DNA of 64,000 nt from Lampris incognitus (Eukaryota > Chordata > Actinopteri > Lampriformes > Lampridae), in contig NC_079219.1 of NCBI RefSeq assembly GCF_029633865.1, forward strand, positions 52,289,121-52,353,120. Reading direction: 5' to 3'. This document shows, in pieces, positions 12,174 through 22,423 of this stretch. The notes below the pieces were generated by a model that ran no database searches, was not told where the DNA came from, and was given only the letters and a program-made list of their open reading frames with translations. Every line of letters begins with the position of its first letter. The first letter of the stretch is position 1. A program made the position numbers and the translations under genes.

Positions 12174-12199
12174 GTAGCTAGCTAGCTAGCTAGCTAGCA
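12174..12199. repeat. (CTAG)n short tandem repeat
   Basis: About six units of the self-complementary tetranucleotide directly after the LINE 3' end, plausibly grown from the LINE tail. Confidence 0.7.
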
Positions 12200-12551
12200 A
12201 AACGACTAGGATAGCCTATTTCATTTTCTGTTCAATGACTAATGTTAGCTGACACATCACATAACAAGACAAAGTTAGAAAAGAAAATTTTACATTACTA
12301 ACTAGTTAAATAGTTGTTTCATACCTCTGATCTGTTATTCCCTAATTTGTTATCACAGCCAGTGGTGAGTGACAGAAGCACCATTTCTGAATGCACACAC
12401 ATAACTTTACCGTACCGCAACTGTTTACTCTTCCCTGGCCTGGTTGCTTGAACAAATGGCTGTGATTGGCTAGATGGCAGTTCAATCAATCTAACTTGAC
12501 CAATAGGTTTTCATATGGGGAACTCAGTTTCCTTTCATCAATGACTACTTC

Positions 12552-12757
12552 TTCTTCTTCGTCTGTTCCCTGTTTCCCAGGGGGGTCGCTACAGTGGATT
12601 TTATGGTTTCCATCGGTACCCTGTGAGGGCACAGCACCAATGGCGGCTGTTGTAAACCCGGGCCTCGAGCGATCCGGTATGGTCTTGTCAATCTGCATAC
12701 TGATTTAGCAAAATTTTACATCGGATGCCCTTCCTGACACAACCATCAACCCTATGG
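12552..12757 (-). mobile_element. Internally deleted RTE derivative (5' end joined to 3' end), copy 1
   Basis: Read on the minus strand it starts with a piece matching the 5' leader of the RTE LINE (GGAAGGGCATCCG, also near 62896). It then jumps to a 3' end with GCGACCCCCCTGGGAAACAGGGAA and a GAAGAAGA tail, like the LINE 3' terminus. The whole coding region is missing. A second copy is at 53002-53176. Confidence 0.65.
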
Positions 12758-12939
12758 ACAGGGGCACAGGTAAAGCGCTGGATGCCATCCCAATATTCAT
12801 GGACTTGCGCCCATGCCTGTCACCAATTCCTTTCATCAATGGCTACCTCAGGAAAAAGTGTGTTTGTTTGCGTGTGAGTGTATAGGGGGTGGGGGTAGAA
12901 TCATGTTTCTGTGTAAGTGTGGGTGTTGCAACACTCGCA

Positions 12940-13290
12940 GCTAAGACACACCTGGTAAAGGCTCTTCGTTTTCGCATGCTTCACACAGTGGATGTTCTCC
13001 AGAGAGAGACTGGATTCTTATTTCCATGTGCCAGTGGAACCCTACCACAGGCAGTTCCTTGGTTTTGCCTTCGAGGGACAGGTGTACCAGTTCCGGGTGC
13101 TCCCATTTGGGCTCTCACTCACCCCAGGTGCACTGTGGCAACACCTTCTCCTCTGCAGGCCAGGGGCATGTGGATTCTTCCTTACTTGGACGATTGGTTG
13201 ATATGTGCGCCGAGCCGGGAGCAGACAATCTGTGACACAAGTCTTTTGGCCCATGTAACCCAGCTGAGGCTCACTGAATCGGTGTTGCCA
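12940..13290 (+). pseudogene. DIRS reverse transcriptase, catalytic fragment
   Basis: Across three frames this encodes RMLHTVDVLQ, then SYFHVPVEPYHRQFLGFAFE, QFRVLPFGLSLTPG, and finally ILPYLDDWLICAPSREQ. YLDD is the RT active-site box of this element class. The region continues the RT begun at 8666. Frameshifts prevent translation as one protein, and part of the first catalytic block is lost (DVLQ is followed directly by RETG). Confidence 0.78.
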
Positions 13291-13299
13291 TCGATTCAG

Positions 13300-13830
13300 T
13301 GTTAATGAGGGCCTGTCCCTCTCCCCAGAGGAAGAACGACAGACTCAGCCTCGTCTCATTTTTTGGAGAGGCACAAGGCTAACTTACAGCCTATTCCTCC
13401 AGTTACTGGGCAAATTAACAGCAGCAATGCTAGTCATCCCTCTAGGGCTCCTTTCATTGTAACTCTTGCAGATCTGGATCAACGGTCTGGACCTCAACCC
13501 CGAGAAGCACCAAGGCAGGGTGGTGATGGTCTCAAGCCACTGCCTTCAGTCTCTAGAACCCTGGAGAATCAAGGCTTATCTGTGCCGTGTTGTTCTCTTG
13601 GGCTTACTTCCCTGCCCACGGGAAATAGTGGTAACAGATTCCTTCCTCTCAGCCTGGGGGACTGTGTGGCACCACAAGGCAGTCAGAAGGACCTGGAGTC
13701 TTCAGCAGAGCTGCATGAGGAAACCTAGCCCTCAGACATATTCTGCCTTTCTTGGAAGGGAATCATGTCTTTGTTGGGTCAGACAATGCTTCAACAGTTT
13801 TATCATGTGAACCATCGGGGGGGGGGGGCA
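13300..13830 (+). pseudogene. DIRS RNase H region
   Basis: Frames contain MQIWINGLDLNPEKH and, near 13620, REIVVTDSFLSAWGTVWHH, the aspartate-containing core of a DIRS RNase H. A later block reads QFYHVNHRGG near 13800, interrupted by a poly-G run that shifts the frame. Several stops are present. Confidence 0.68.
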
Positions 13831-13910
13831 CCAAATCCATTTGGCATCCTCATCCGGATCGCCTTCAGCTGCAACAGGCTCACTGCTGAGTTAATGCTCG
13901 AGCATCCTCA

Positions 13911-14883
13911 ACAAGGGTGCTGTATGCCAACAGGTGGAAACTCTTTTCCAGTTGGTGCAAGGATCAACACGTGGACCTAGAGCGTTGATCTGTGCCTAAT
14001 ATTTCTCAAATACTTGCAGATTTTGCTGGATAAGGGGCTCTCGGTCTCTACCATTAAGGTGTATGTTGCTGCCGTCTTGCCTCAACATGTTTTGGTGGAT
14101 GATCAAACTGTAGGGTCATATCCTCTGGTGATGTGTTTTCTGAAAGGTGTTCTACAGTTGCAGCCCCCATATGTTGCACGGGTGCCTCCATAGGTTTTGC
14201 TTATCATCCTAGACACCTTATGTTCCCTGCTGTTTGAGCCCCTGGAATGGGCTGACCTCAGACGGCTGTCTGTTAAGACTGCCTTTCTCCTCACTGTTGC
14301 AGTTGGAAAGCGAATTGGTGAGCTTCGTGCCCTGTCCATTGCCAGGGACTGTTTGCATTGGAATTCTGATGGGTCTGAGGTCAGCATATGGCTCAACCCC
14401 TCATTTCTTCCTAAGAGGCTTTCAGCTTTTCATATCAATTCACCTCACAATTTAGCAGCTTTCACCCCGCAGCAAGGGATGGAGAAAATGCATCCTAATG
14501 TCAGCCTACTTTGTCCTATTCGGGCTCCGAGGCAGCACATAGATGTGTCGGCTGGGTTCTCTAGGTCTGATATACTATTCCTTTGTTATGGAGGGCACAT
14601 GAAAGGTTGTGTTTTGTCTAAACAGAGACTCTCAAACTGGGTTGTCAATACCATACCACAAACATACAGGCACAGGGGCCACCAGGTCCCCTCTGTGAAA
14701 TGTCACTCAACCAGGGCTGTCTCCACTTCTTGGCCTGCCTTGAAGGGTGTTCCACTGAGTGACATCTGTGCTGCAGCTTCTTGGACTTCTTCCTGTACCA
14801 TGGCCCACCTCAACAGAGTTAATGTGGCCGCCCCTCATCCTCTGGCGACAGCAGTCTTGTCTGCTTCTTCGGCCTGCAACTGA
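13911..14883 (+). pseudogene. DIRS tyrosine recombinase
   Basis: An N-terminal part (NRWKLFSSWC near 13925, then STIKVYVAAVLPQH near 14050) runs to a TAG at 14191. The long frame 14197-14883 carries the catalytic half: the first arginine region (GKRIGELRAL near 14307), the H-x-x-R box (HSTR, 14704-14715), and the C-terminal block GVPLSDICAAASWTS. Where the nucleophilic tyrosine is expected, the codon at 14812-14814 is AAC (asparagine), so the protein would be unable to cut DNA. In intact elements this enzyme integrates a circular intermediate. Confidence 0.8.
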
Positions 14884-14969
14884 GGCATGGTGAGTGACTC
14901 AGTTGTTGGTATGGGTCATCCAGGTATAACATACTGTCTCTGACTGTCAGGAAGAATGAAATAGAACAG

Positions 14970-15235
14970 GAGTTATGAATGTAACTAAGGTTCTATGAAT
15001 TCTGGATGACCGCCAGAGTTCATTGTCACTTGGAATCTTGATGAGGTGATTCTGTAGGAGACAACTGCTGGGTGCCAGGCCCCTCTATCAGGTTGCTTGC
15101 ATCATCCAGGTCACATGCGCGCCTTTGTTGGTATTATGGCTCGACCTCCTGCTCATGCGTGTGATGCATATCCAGGCATTATGTTCTCTGGCGGTGAATC
15201 CAGAATTCATAGAATCTTAGTTACATTAGTAACTC
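14970..15235. repeat. DIRS internal complementary region and right inverted terminal repeat
   Basis: The segment 14970-15019 (including TTCTATGAATTCTGGATGAC) is the inverted complement of 15186-15235 (including GTGAATCCAGAATTCATAGAA). The stretch from about 15060 to 15235 is also the inverted complement of the left end at 5870-6019. This arrangement of a terminal repeat plus an internal complementary region is the signature of DIRS elements. Confidence 0.78.
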
Positions 15236-15928
15236 TCATTCTCATTGCTAATTGTATTGTATAACTAATTTTTTTTGTAAGTGCAATGTGACCATCGGCT
15301 GTAGTATATTAGCGATAGCAGCAACACTTTCTCATAGTATGTTTTCAGGATTAGGATATGTTAACTTTGTCATAATTTACTTATATCTAACACATAAAAT
15401 TAGCACAAGACAACATTTCCAAGAAAGAAATACTACCAACAGAAATGCAGGTGAACCAGAATAAAAGGCTTACGCTAATTTTTGTTCTAAGGATGGTAGC
15501 CATTAATTTCATTTGTTCACATCTTGAATGAGATCACACAAAATAATTGATTACCCTTTTCTCAACAGTTTGCAATGAGCGCATTTTAATTTCATTAGTG
15601 GGATTGATTTTTTTTAGACACTGACTGACTGGAAGCTGACAGGTTATACAAATACACACAGAGGAAATAGGGAAGGTGTCCAGATGTAGCTAATGACTGC
15701 TATTTGCTGATATTTAAAGTGGAAAATGATGTGGAATAATTATTGTTCTGTGTTTAACATTATGTGTCAGACTGCTAATCACATTTACTTCTGTTAACTG
15801 AATCACTGTTTTTAATTTTCCCTCTCGTTAAGTCTGACAGTAAATAAATAAATAAGTGTTTCATAGTAGTGTGTGATTTCTGTGATTTTTTTCCCCGAAA
15901 TCATGTGGTATCTGGTGTGTTAACTGCG

Positions 15929-15930
<2 letters not shown>
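15236..15930. other. Intergenic sequence, nothing recognised
   Basis: AT-rich spacer between the DIRS right end and a TG microsatellite. No coding potential or known repeat was identified. Confidence 0.5.

Positions 15931-16018
<88 letters not shown>
15931..16018. repeat. (TG)44 microsatellite
   Basis: An uninterrupted TG dinucleotide run of 88 bp. Confidence 0.98.
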
Positions 16019-16019
<1 letters not shown>

Positions 16020-17204
16020 CCGTCCATGTGTGTGAAAGACTGGGAGAGGATCGTACACATGTGTGTGCAGGTGGGTGCGCACATGTGAGGGGGTGACCAC
16101 TGACCATGCGCATGTGTGTATTTGAATCATACGTTACACAGTTGTCCCCTTTTTTTGTGGCGCGGGCGGACGGTGATATTGTCCCCCGGGGTCACGTGCT
16201 TTGGAATATACTAGAGGCCTTTGTTGTCCCTCTGCCTGTTCTGCTTTTCTGGCACTTTCATACAATGGTGCACTTTAACGCTGTGATGTTATCAAGCCTT
16301 TCAAACTACTACAGCTGGAATTCCAGCTCTCAGGAAAGAGTTAGCGTCCCAATGTAGGATTCATGGCAAGAGACACATCATTGAGGAGAAACAGCGAGGA
16401 TTCGGTGTAACATCAGAGCAAAGGTGAGGGACGCTACCTTGCTGTGTGGCGGCCGTTTTCTGTGTCAGAAGTTCACTGTGTATTTCACCTTCACCTGACG
16501 TGATGTGTTTATGAAGCCGTGCAAACGTGTCCTGGTAAAGCTGTTTCTTCTCTGGTCGGCGTGAAGTGCATGCGTCCAAGTACACGAGACTCGTGCACTC
16601 CCCTGGCCTATGTTCGTTGTTCGTTTTTTGTTTGTTTGTTTGTTCCCATTTTACTTTGGTGTAAACGTATGATTTGTTTAGCGGGAACACAATTTCCCCT
16701 ATTATAAAAGCATGGCAGCAGTATTGAAAGTTTCCATCATTTGAAAAGCAAAAGTAGATTGGGTAGCATTAAATTGTACATTCCGTATGTCGATGAAGAG
16801 AAGGGCAGATGTTATCCCATTTAAGAAGTCAAAGTAGTCTGTAAGCACCCAAAAGGACATGGCGTCCAAATTATTCAGCTTGAGAATTGCACGCTAGCAC
16901 CAAAAAACTTGGCTGAGTACTGTAAATTTAAATAATTCCTCCTCAGTAGCGGCAAGATGCTTGTTTTGGTGGTGCTGTCTTCTAGAATGGCCTCTTACTA
17001 TATGAATGAGGAAATGACCAGTAACACATTCCTGCAGCTGTACGTACAGCAGGCACCAAAAGTTACAGAGACCAGAAGATACCTCACGGCCAAAACAACA
17101 TCCAAGTTATGTGAGAACCAGAGTTACGCGGCGGCAGAACACCGCACAAACACCAAGGAGCTACAAGTCCACTCTTACTTTGACCTTTGACTCCACTACA
17201 GGCA
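16019..17204 (+). other. Upstream region of the slc40a1-like gene
   Basis: It should hold the promoter and any untranslated first exon. The sequence just before the start codon (CTCCACTACAG then GCAATG) looks like a splice acceptor, so a non-coding exon further upstream is likely. No CAGTGN loop with the bulged C of an iron-responsive element was found here. The frame 16957-17190 has no ferroportin similarity. Confidence 0.45.
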
Positions 17205-20200
17205 ATGTCCCTCCGAGCAGATGCTGTACAGTGCGGCGGGATCATGGTCGAGTTTGAGCCTGAAGATGTCAAGGACGCAAGAGCCAAAAAGACCAGGAGT
17301 ATACCAGGTGAGGTCAACTCTGAGAAGAAAGAAAAGGCTTTCTTTTTTTGGTCAGTTTATGAATTCTTTGCGGAGATATTTTTTTATTTCTCTGTGCTCA
17401 TAAGGGTCAGCTCTCATCTACCTCAAGGGTCCCAAGTTTCTGATTTACGTCAGTGGAGCATTGTCAATGTGGGTAAGAAGTGTTTATTGCATCATTACTG
17501 CAACCTATCTCTTATTACCCAGCTTACATACTTACAAGGAAGTCAACCTCTGGTGTGTGACTGTAGGTCAAAATGCATTTGTAGATATCTATAATGTAAT
17601 TATAGATAGTCAAGGGTCTTATGTTGAAACGGCTTTTTTTTTTCTATTCCCTTGCTTGTTTGGTGAAACAGGGTGACCGCATGTGGCACTTTGCTATCTC
17701 TGTGTTTTTGATCGAGCTGTATGGTCGTAACCTGCTGCTGACTGCTGTGTTCGGGCTGGTGGTGGCCGGGTCAGTACTCCTTCTCGGGGCCCTGATTGGA
17801 GACTGGGTTGATCGTAATCCCAGGAACAAAGGTCGGCGCCAAAAGTCTGTGAACTTCGTCAACGGGCAGTTAAAGGCATTTTTATTTTACGTGACATTTC
17901 TCTGCTTGGAGAATTTATATTTTTTTCTTGTCCCATCTTATTTTAGTTGCACACGCGTCACTATTCATTCAGAACATCTCTGTGACAGTGTGTAGCATTG
18001 TGCTCATGTTGGTCTTCTCATATAAGCAGTGGATTGAACAGATCTGGGACGGCTGGCTCACTGTAAGTACATAATGCATATCTCCCTAATCACACCTCTG
18101 ATACTGCTTGATTTCATGTTGATGTGCAAACTTATCTTCTACCGTGATTGCTGCGTGACACCAAGAGGTGTTCTAGCTAACGTGGTGCTGATGTGAGTCT
18201 GTGCTGGTTGTGCTGGTTGGTGAGCTTCTGGCTGCTCTGTGCTGTCATGTGTAGTAACATGTCGCATCGCAAAACTCACACAAGGTGGTTTGTTATACGG
18301 TGGTGATCGTCCTGGCAGATGTGGCAAACCTTGCAAGCACGGCGCTGACCATCGCCATTCAGAGAGACTGGATTGTGGTTATCACAGGCTATAACCGCGG
18401 TCACCTTGCGGGTAAGAAGTCACTCTGACATATCTTCGTATCTTCTGTTACTTTCACACGGCAAACACTGAAACTTCTGCTGAAGTAAACCGCACATATA
18501 TGGGGTAGTAATCAACTTGAGACTGACTCTTGCCTGTCATCCAAACTGAACAGTACTGTGGTACAACATTAACATGGCAGTCTTTGTTCTCCACAAAAGG
18601 GATGAATGCCACCATGAGGCGCATCGATCAGGTGACCAACATCCTGGCCCCACTGGCAGTGGGACAGGTCATGACCCTGGCGTCTAATGTAGTTGGCTGT
18701 GGATTCATCCTGGGATGGAATCTCGTGTCTCTCATTGTGGAGTTCATCTTCCTGTCACGGGTGTACCGCATTGTTCCCGCACTTTCCGTCAAACCACCGG
18801 TGGTGGAGGCGGATCATGCCTATCTGCCGAGGAGCGGGAGAAGAAAATCCCAAGGTATGGACTGCATGGAGCAATGTGCCCTTTGTGTGGTTGAGAGTAA
18901 TATTTTCTTTTAGATTAAGATGTCTTTATATTTGCTTTTCACTTGTCCCAAGATGTGTGTGATTAGCCAGAAGGTGAAGAGCACCAGAACGTCTTGTCTT
19001 TGCTATGTCTTATTGCAAAAGCTAGATCTCATACCGCAATCAATAGTGTCTTCTATATTTTCTGAGTGGTTTACTGTTTAATTTCAATTTCTAAAAAGGA
19101 ACAAAAAAATTGTAAAACCAGAGAAAGAAGCAGTAGTCATTTCTACATCAGATACTAAGACCAACTTTATCAATAAACCTCGAGGAACTTCAGTTTCTCG
19201 ACCTCTTTTTGAGATATGATCACGTCCTGTGTGACCAAGAGGAAGTGAACTCAGGGAATGCCACACAGTTTCTAGAAAAATAGCAGCCCTACTCGGTAAT
19301 TCTACCTGGTATTGTCATTTGATCTGTATCTGGACGTCTTCTGGATAGTTGACAATCTGCTCACATCTGATTTGCATGTGTATTTATATCCATGCTCCTG
19401 AACTGGGTCCACGTTTTGAACAAATCTCGATTGTTTGTGCACACTTTGCAAAGAAAACGAGTGGGTGGGAGAGCAGATTGCCTCTTGTCATTGAGAACAA
19501 TGGCCACACAAAACAACGATGGCACTTTTCACTAAGGGGAAATGACTTATCATTATTTACATTTAACAACTCAGAGTTTGGGAGGCAGGGTGTCACAGAA
19601 GAAGACCTTGATGAATCATACCATGGATAAATAAAGGTTAAAAAAGAGTCACCAGAAGAGCAGGTTATTTTGCAGTAATTGTGTTTGCAGCAGCTGTAAA
19701 TATTACTACAGTGACTCGCCTGTTGTGGAAGAAGATTACGCTCGAATTTCACGAGCCTGGTTAGAAGACACCTTGAGACTGAGGTGTAATATGTTTAACA
19801 GCTTACTATGGGGAGGATGTTTCTCCCCCCCCCCCCCGACACTTATTTCTTACCAATGCAGGCAGAATGCATTTAAACCTAGCTGTTTCTTGCAGAGCTC
19901 TTGCATGAAAAAAAAATACTGCTGTTCTTCATCCTTCATGTTGGAGGATGAAGAACAGCAGTACTGTAGGATCTTGCAGAATACCATTAGAATGACTTGT
20001 AATGACAACAGAGCAGCCTTGCAATTACATACTTGAAAATTTGCTTCCTATTGTTTGATGTATTACGCCTTCATCAGTAGGTCAGGGACCACTGAACTTG
20101 TATTCTGTATGGGAAGGATTAATGTCTGTAACACAGTTCAGGCACTTCCAGCAAAGAGAAGATGCAAGAGAAACTGCTTTGTAGCAGTAAAAGAAAACAA

Positions 20201-22423
20201 CACAACAAGCCCAGTACTCATCATGCAAATCCATATACTGTTTTCTCTCTGAGTTGTAAGTACTGGTCATAGGTTCAAACACAAATACGTAAAGGGAGAG
20301 GTTAACATGCACAGGTCGTCCTTGATGGCCAGATGAGCCACTCCTGATTCTCCCTGCCTGCAAACGGACGCTGATACTGTCATTATAAAATGGGCCACCT
20401 TAAAGACACCTTCAGTGCATCTCTAAATAGCAGCAGATTGCCTCACAGACTGACAGCATTCCTCTTTCTCATCAGGACAAGGTGATATGCGAGAGACTCA
20501 CCCTCAAACAGAAGACAACTACAGTGCCAACCTGCAGCTGAAAGAGATCGCCAACCTGCCGCTGTGTTTCCGGAGGTTTCGCTGGCTGTTGAGCACCTGC
20601 AAGGACGGCTGGAGGGCCTACTACCGCCAGCCCGTCTTCCTGGCGGGCATGGGCCTGGCCTTCCTCTACACCACGGTGCTGGGCTTCGACTGCATCACCA
20701 CTGGCTATGCCTACACACAGGGCATCAGCGGCTCCCTCCTCAGTCTACTGATGGGCATTTCAGCCATCACAGGGCTGATGGGAACCGTGATGTTTACCAA
20801 GCTGAGGAGGGCTTATGGCCTGGTGAACACGGGCATTATCTCCAGCTGCATTCATCTGGTCTGTTTGCTGCTGTGCGTGTGCTCTGTGTTTGCCCCTGGC
20901 AGCCCCATGGACCTCAGCCTGCTCATGCCCTACACTGAATCCAACTCCTCTACAGAAATTGGCGGGATGGCGAACCAGAGGCAGAAACACACAAATGCCC
21001 TGAGGGGGGGCAGTAACCAGCCGCTGCTGCCCGACCGCTCCTCCATCCACTGGACCAACAACACGGTGCTCTTTGACAACGTGCCCTCTGGCACGGCACC
21101 AGAATCCTACATCTCTATCATCCTGTTGTTCTTGGGCGTCATCACAGCGCGCATTGGTGAGTAGACGGACACAAAGTATGACTGGTTTCAGTAGAATAAA
21201 CTATCTATTTAGATGTCAGTGGTTAACATTTGATACTTTATTTTGATATTCAATGCACGTTTATACAAATATTCTTATTATTCATTTCATTTTAGCTAAA
21301 TATAAGTTCAAGAATGTGGACCAGCAGTCACACCAGAAATTGGCAGAGAGAAATTCCTTCATGTTCCCTTTGAAATAAAGGTGACAGGAAGCTTGCCGAC
21401 CAAAAACAGTTAACATAAATAAATTCATGAAACATAGTTATAGTAGTAGGGACGGTACAGTGGCGCAGTGGTTAGCATGGTCGCCTCATAGCAAGAAGGT
21501 CCTGGGTTCGAGCCCAGGGGTAGTCCAACCTTGGTGGGTCGTCCCAGGTAGTACTCTGTGTGGAGTTCTCCCCGTGTCTGCGAGGGTTTCCTCCGAGGGC
21601 TCCAGTGGGCCCTGTGATGGCCTAGGCTCAAGCATCCCTGTGACCCTGAGAGCAGGATAAGCGGTTCAGATAATGGATGGATAGTTACAGTAGTAGTAGT
21701 TATACCATCTACTCCTGGTGCACGACTGACTGGAAACAATGCCATCTGTGTTGTGGTGCAATTTAGATGTTGACGGAGCACAGTAGTGTACCGCCCCATC
21801 AGAGGTCAACACTGTCAAAGCAACTCTGTTACTGGTCGATGGTGCAAATTCGCATCGCCCAGAGGCGAATTCGCTTATCACGACGAATCGAATGATATGA
21901 ATAGAAAATTTAATTCGCCATGAATTTTTTGCATTCACTAATGCTGGGGTGAGAATCTTAACCTTTTTTATTTCAAGTTGATTCAAAGATGTTTAATTAC
22001 TTTGATCAACATCTTAGTTAACTGATAACACTAACACTCACTCTCCATTTTTGTATTGATAGACACAATATCTGTATGGAGACCCTTTTGTTGTGACAAT
22101 GCTGGCTTAGCTGCCCAATGGGCTCTTTGACCCCAGTAACCTCTTTTGCTGTGTGTGTTCCAGGTCTGTGGTCCTTTGACCTGACAGTGACCCAGCTCCT
22201 GCAAGAGAACATCTGTGAATCAGAGCGGGGCGTTGTCAACGGGGTGCAGAGCTCCATGAACTACCTGATGGATCTGCTCCACTTCATCATGGTCATCTCC
22301 GCTCCTCAGCCGCAGCATTTTGGCATCTTGGTCATCATCTCCGTCTTATTCATCACCACTGGACACACCATGTACTTCCTGTATGCGCGCAAAGCCAAGA
22401 GAAAACACCGCATGGACACGTAA
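17205..22423 (+). CDS. slc40a1: Ferroportin-family iron exporter (slc40a1-like), complete
   Basis: Eight coding exons are joined in frame: 17205-17307, 17411-17472, 17672-17831, 17947-18062, 18285-18411, 18600-18854, 20476-21156 and 22164-22423, giving 587 codons before TAA. Ferroportin exports ferrous iron through the plasma membrane and is removed by hepcidin. Diagnostic blocks are [84 protein letters not shown] and [12 protein letters not shown]. The aspartates of GDRMW and QRDW, and the cysteine of GFDC (hepcidin contact), are present. The N-terminus ([12 protein letters not shown]...) and the large extracellular loop near residues 430-470 are unlike canonical ferroportin, so this may be a paralogue rather than the main slc40a1. 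The donor after 17831 (GTCGGC) and the acceptor before 18285 are weak; the other sites look normal. Confidence 0.9.
19805..19990. repeat. Intronic 19-bp perfect hairpin (with upstream poly-C)
   Basis: TACTGCTGTTCTTCATCCT at 19917-19935 is the exact inverted complement of 19945-19963, with a 9-base loop. It lies in the 1.6 kb intron between ferroportin-like exons 6 and 7. A poly-C run is at about 19828-19838. Confidence 0.85.
21449..21680 (+). mobile_element. tRNA-headed SINE, family B, copy 1
   Basis: The head has GGCGCAGTGGTTAGCATGG and box B GGTTCGAGCCC, followed by a shortened body and the tail AGCAGGATAAGCGGTTCAG. Flanks ATAGTTATAGTAGTA (21434-21448) and ATAGTTACAGTAGTA (21681-21695) form a near-perfect 15-bp target duplication. 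It lies in the last intron of the ferroportin-like gene. Confidence 0.82.

Larger units (their letters stand above)
5870..15235 (+). mobile_element. Degenerate DIRS-type (tyrosine recombinase) retrotransposon with nested insertions
   Basis: The left end (about 5870-6019) and right end (about 15060-15235) are inverted copies of one another. Shared landmarks include GGGGCCTGGCACCCAGCAG at 6000-6018 and its complement near 15071. Between them, in sense order, lie a gag remnant (7643-8664), the first part of a reverse transcriptase (8666-9250), its second part (12940-13290), RNase H (13300-13830) and a tyrosine recombinase (13911-14883). DIRS elements use a tyrosine recombinase instead of an integrase and make no target duplication; none was sought or seen here. 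Stops and frameshifts in all ORFs show the copy is dead. The RT is interrupted by 3.7 kb of later insertions. Confidence 0.85.

Noticed and set aside
16957-17190. Upstream coding exon of the ferroportin-like gene
   Set aside because: The frame is open but has no similarity to ferroportin and ends before the start codon region.
17205-17260. Iron-responsive element at ACAGTGC near 17227
   Set aside because: The CAGTGC loop is present, but the flanking bases do not pair and the bulged C is missing; the site is also inside the coding exon.
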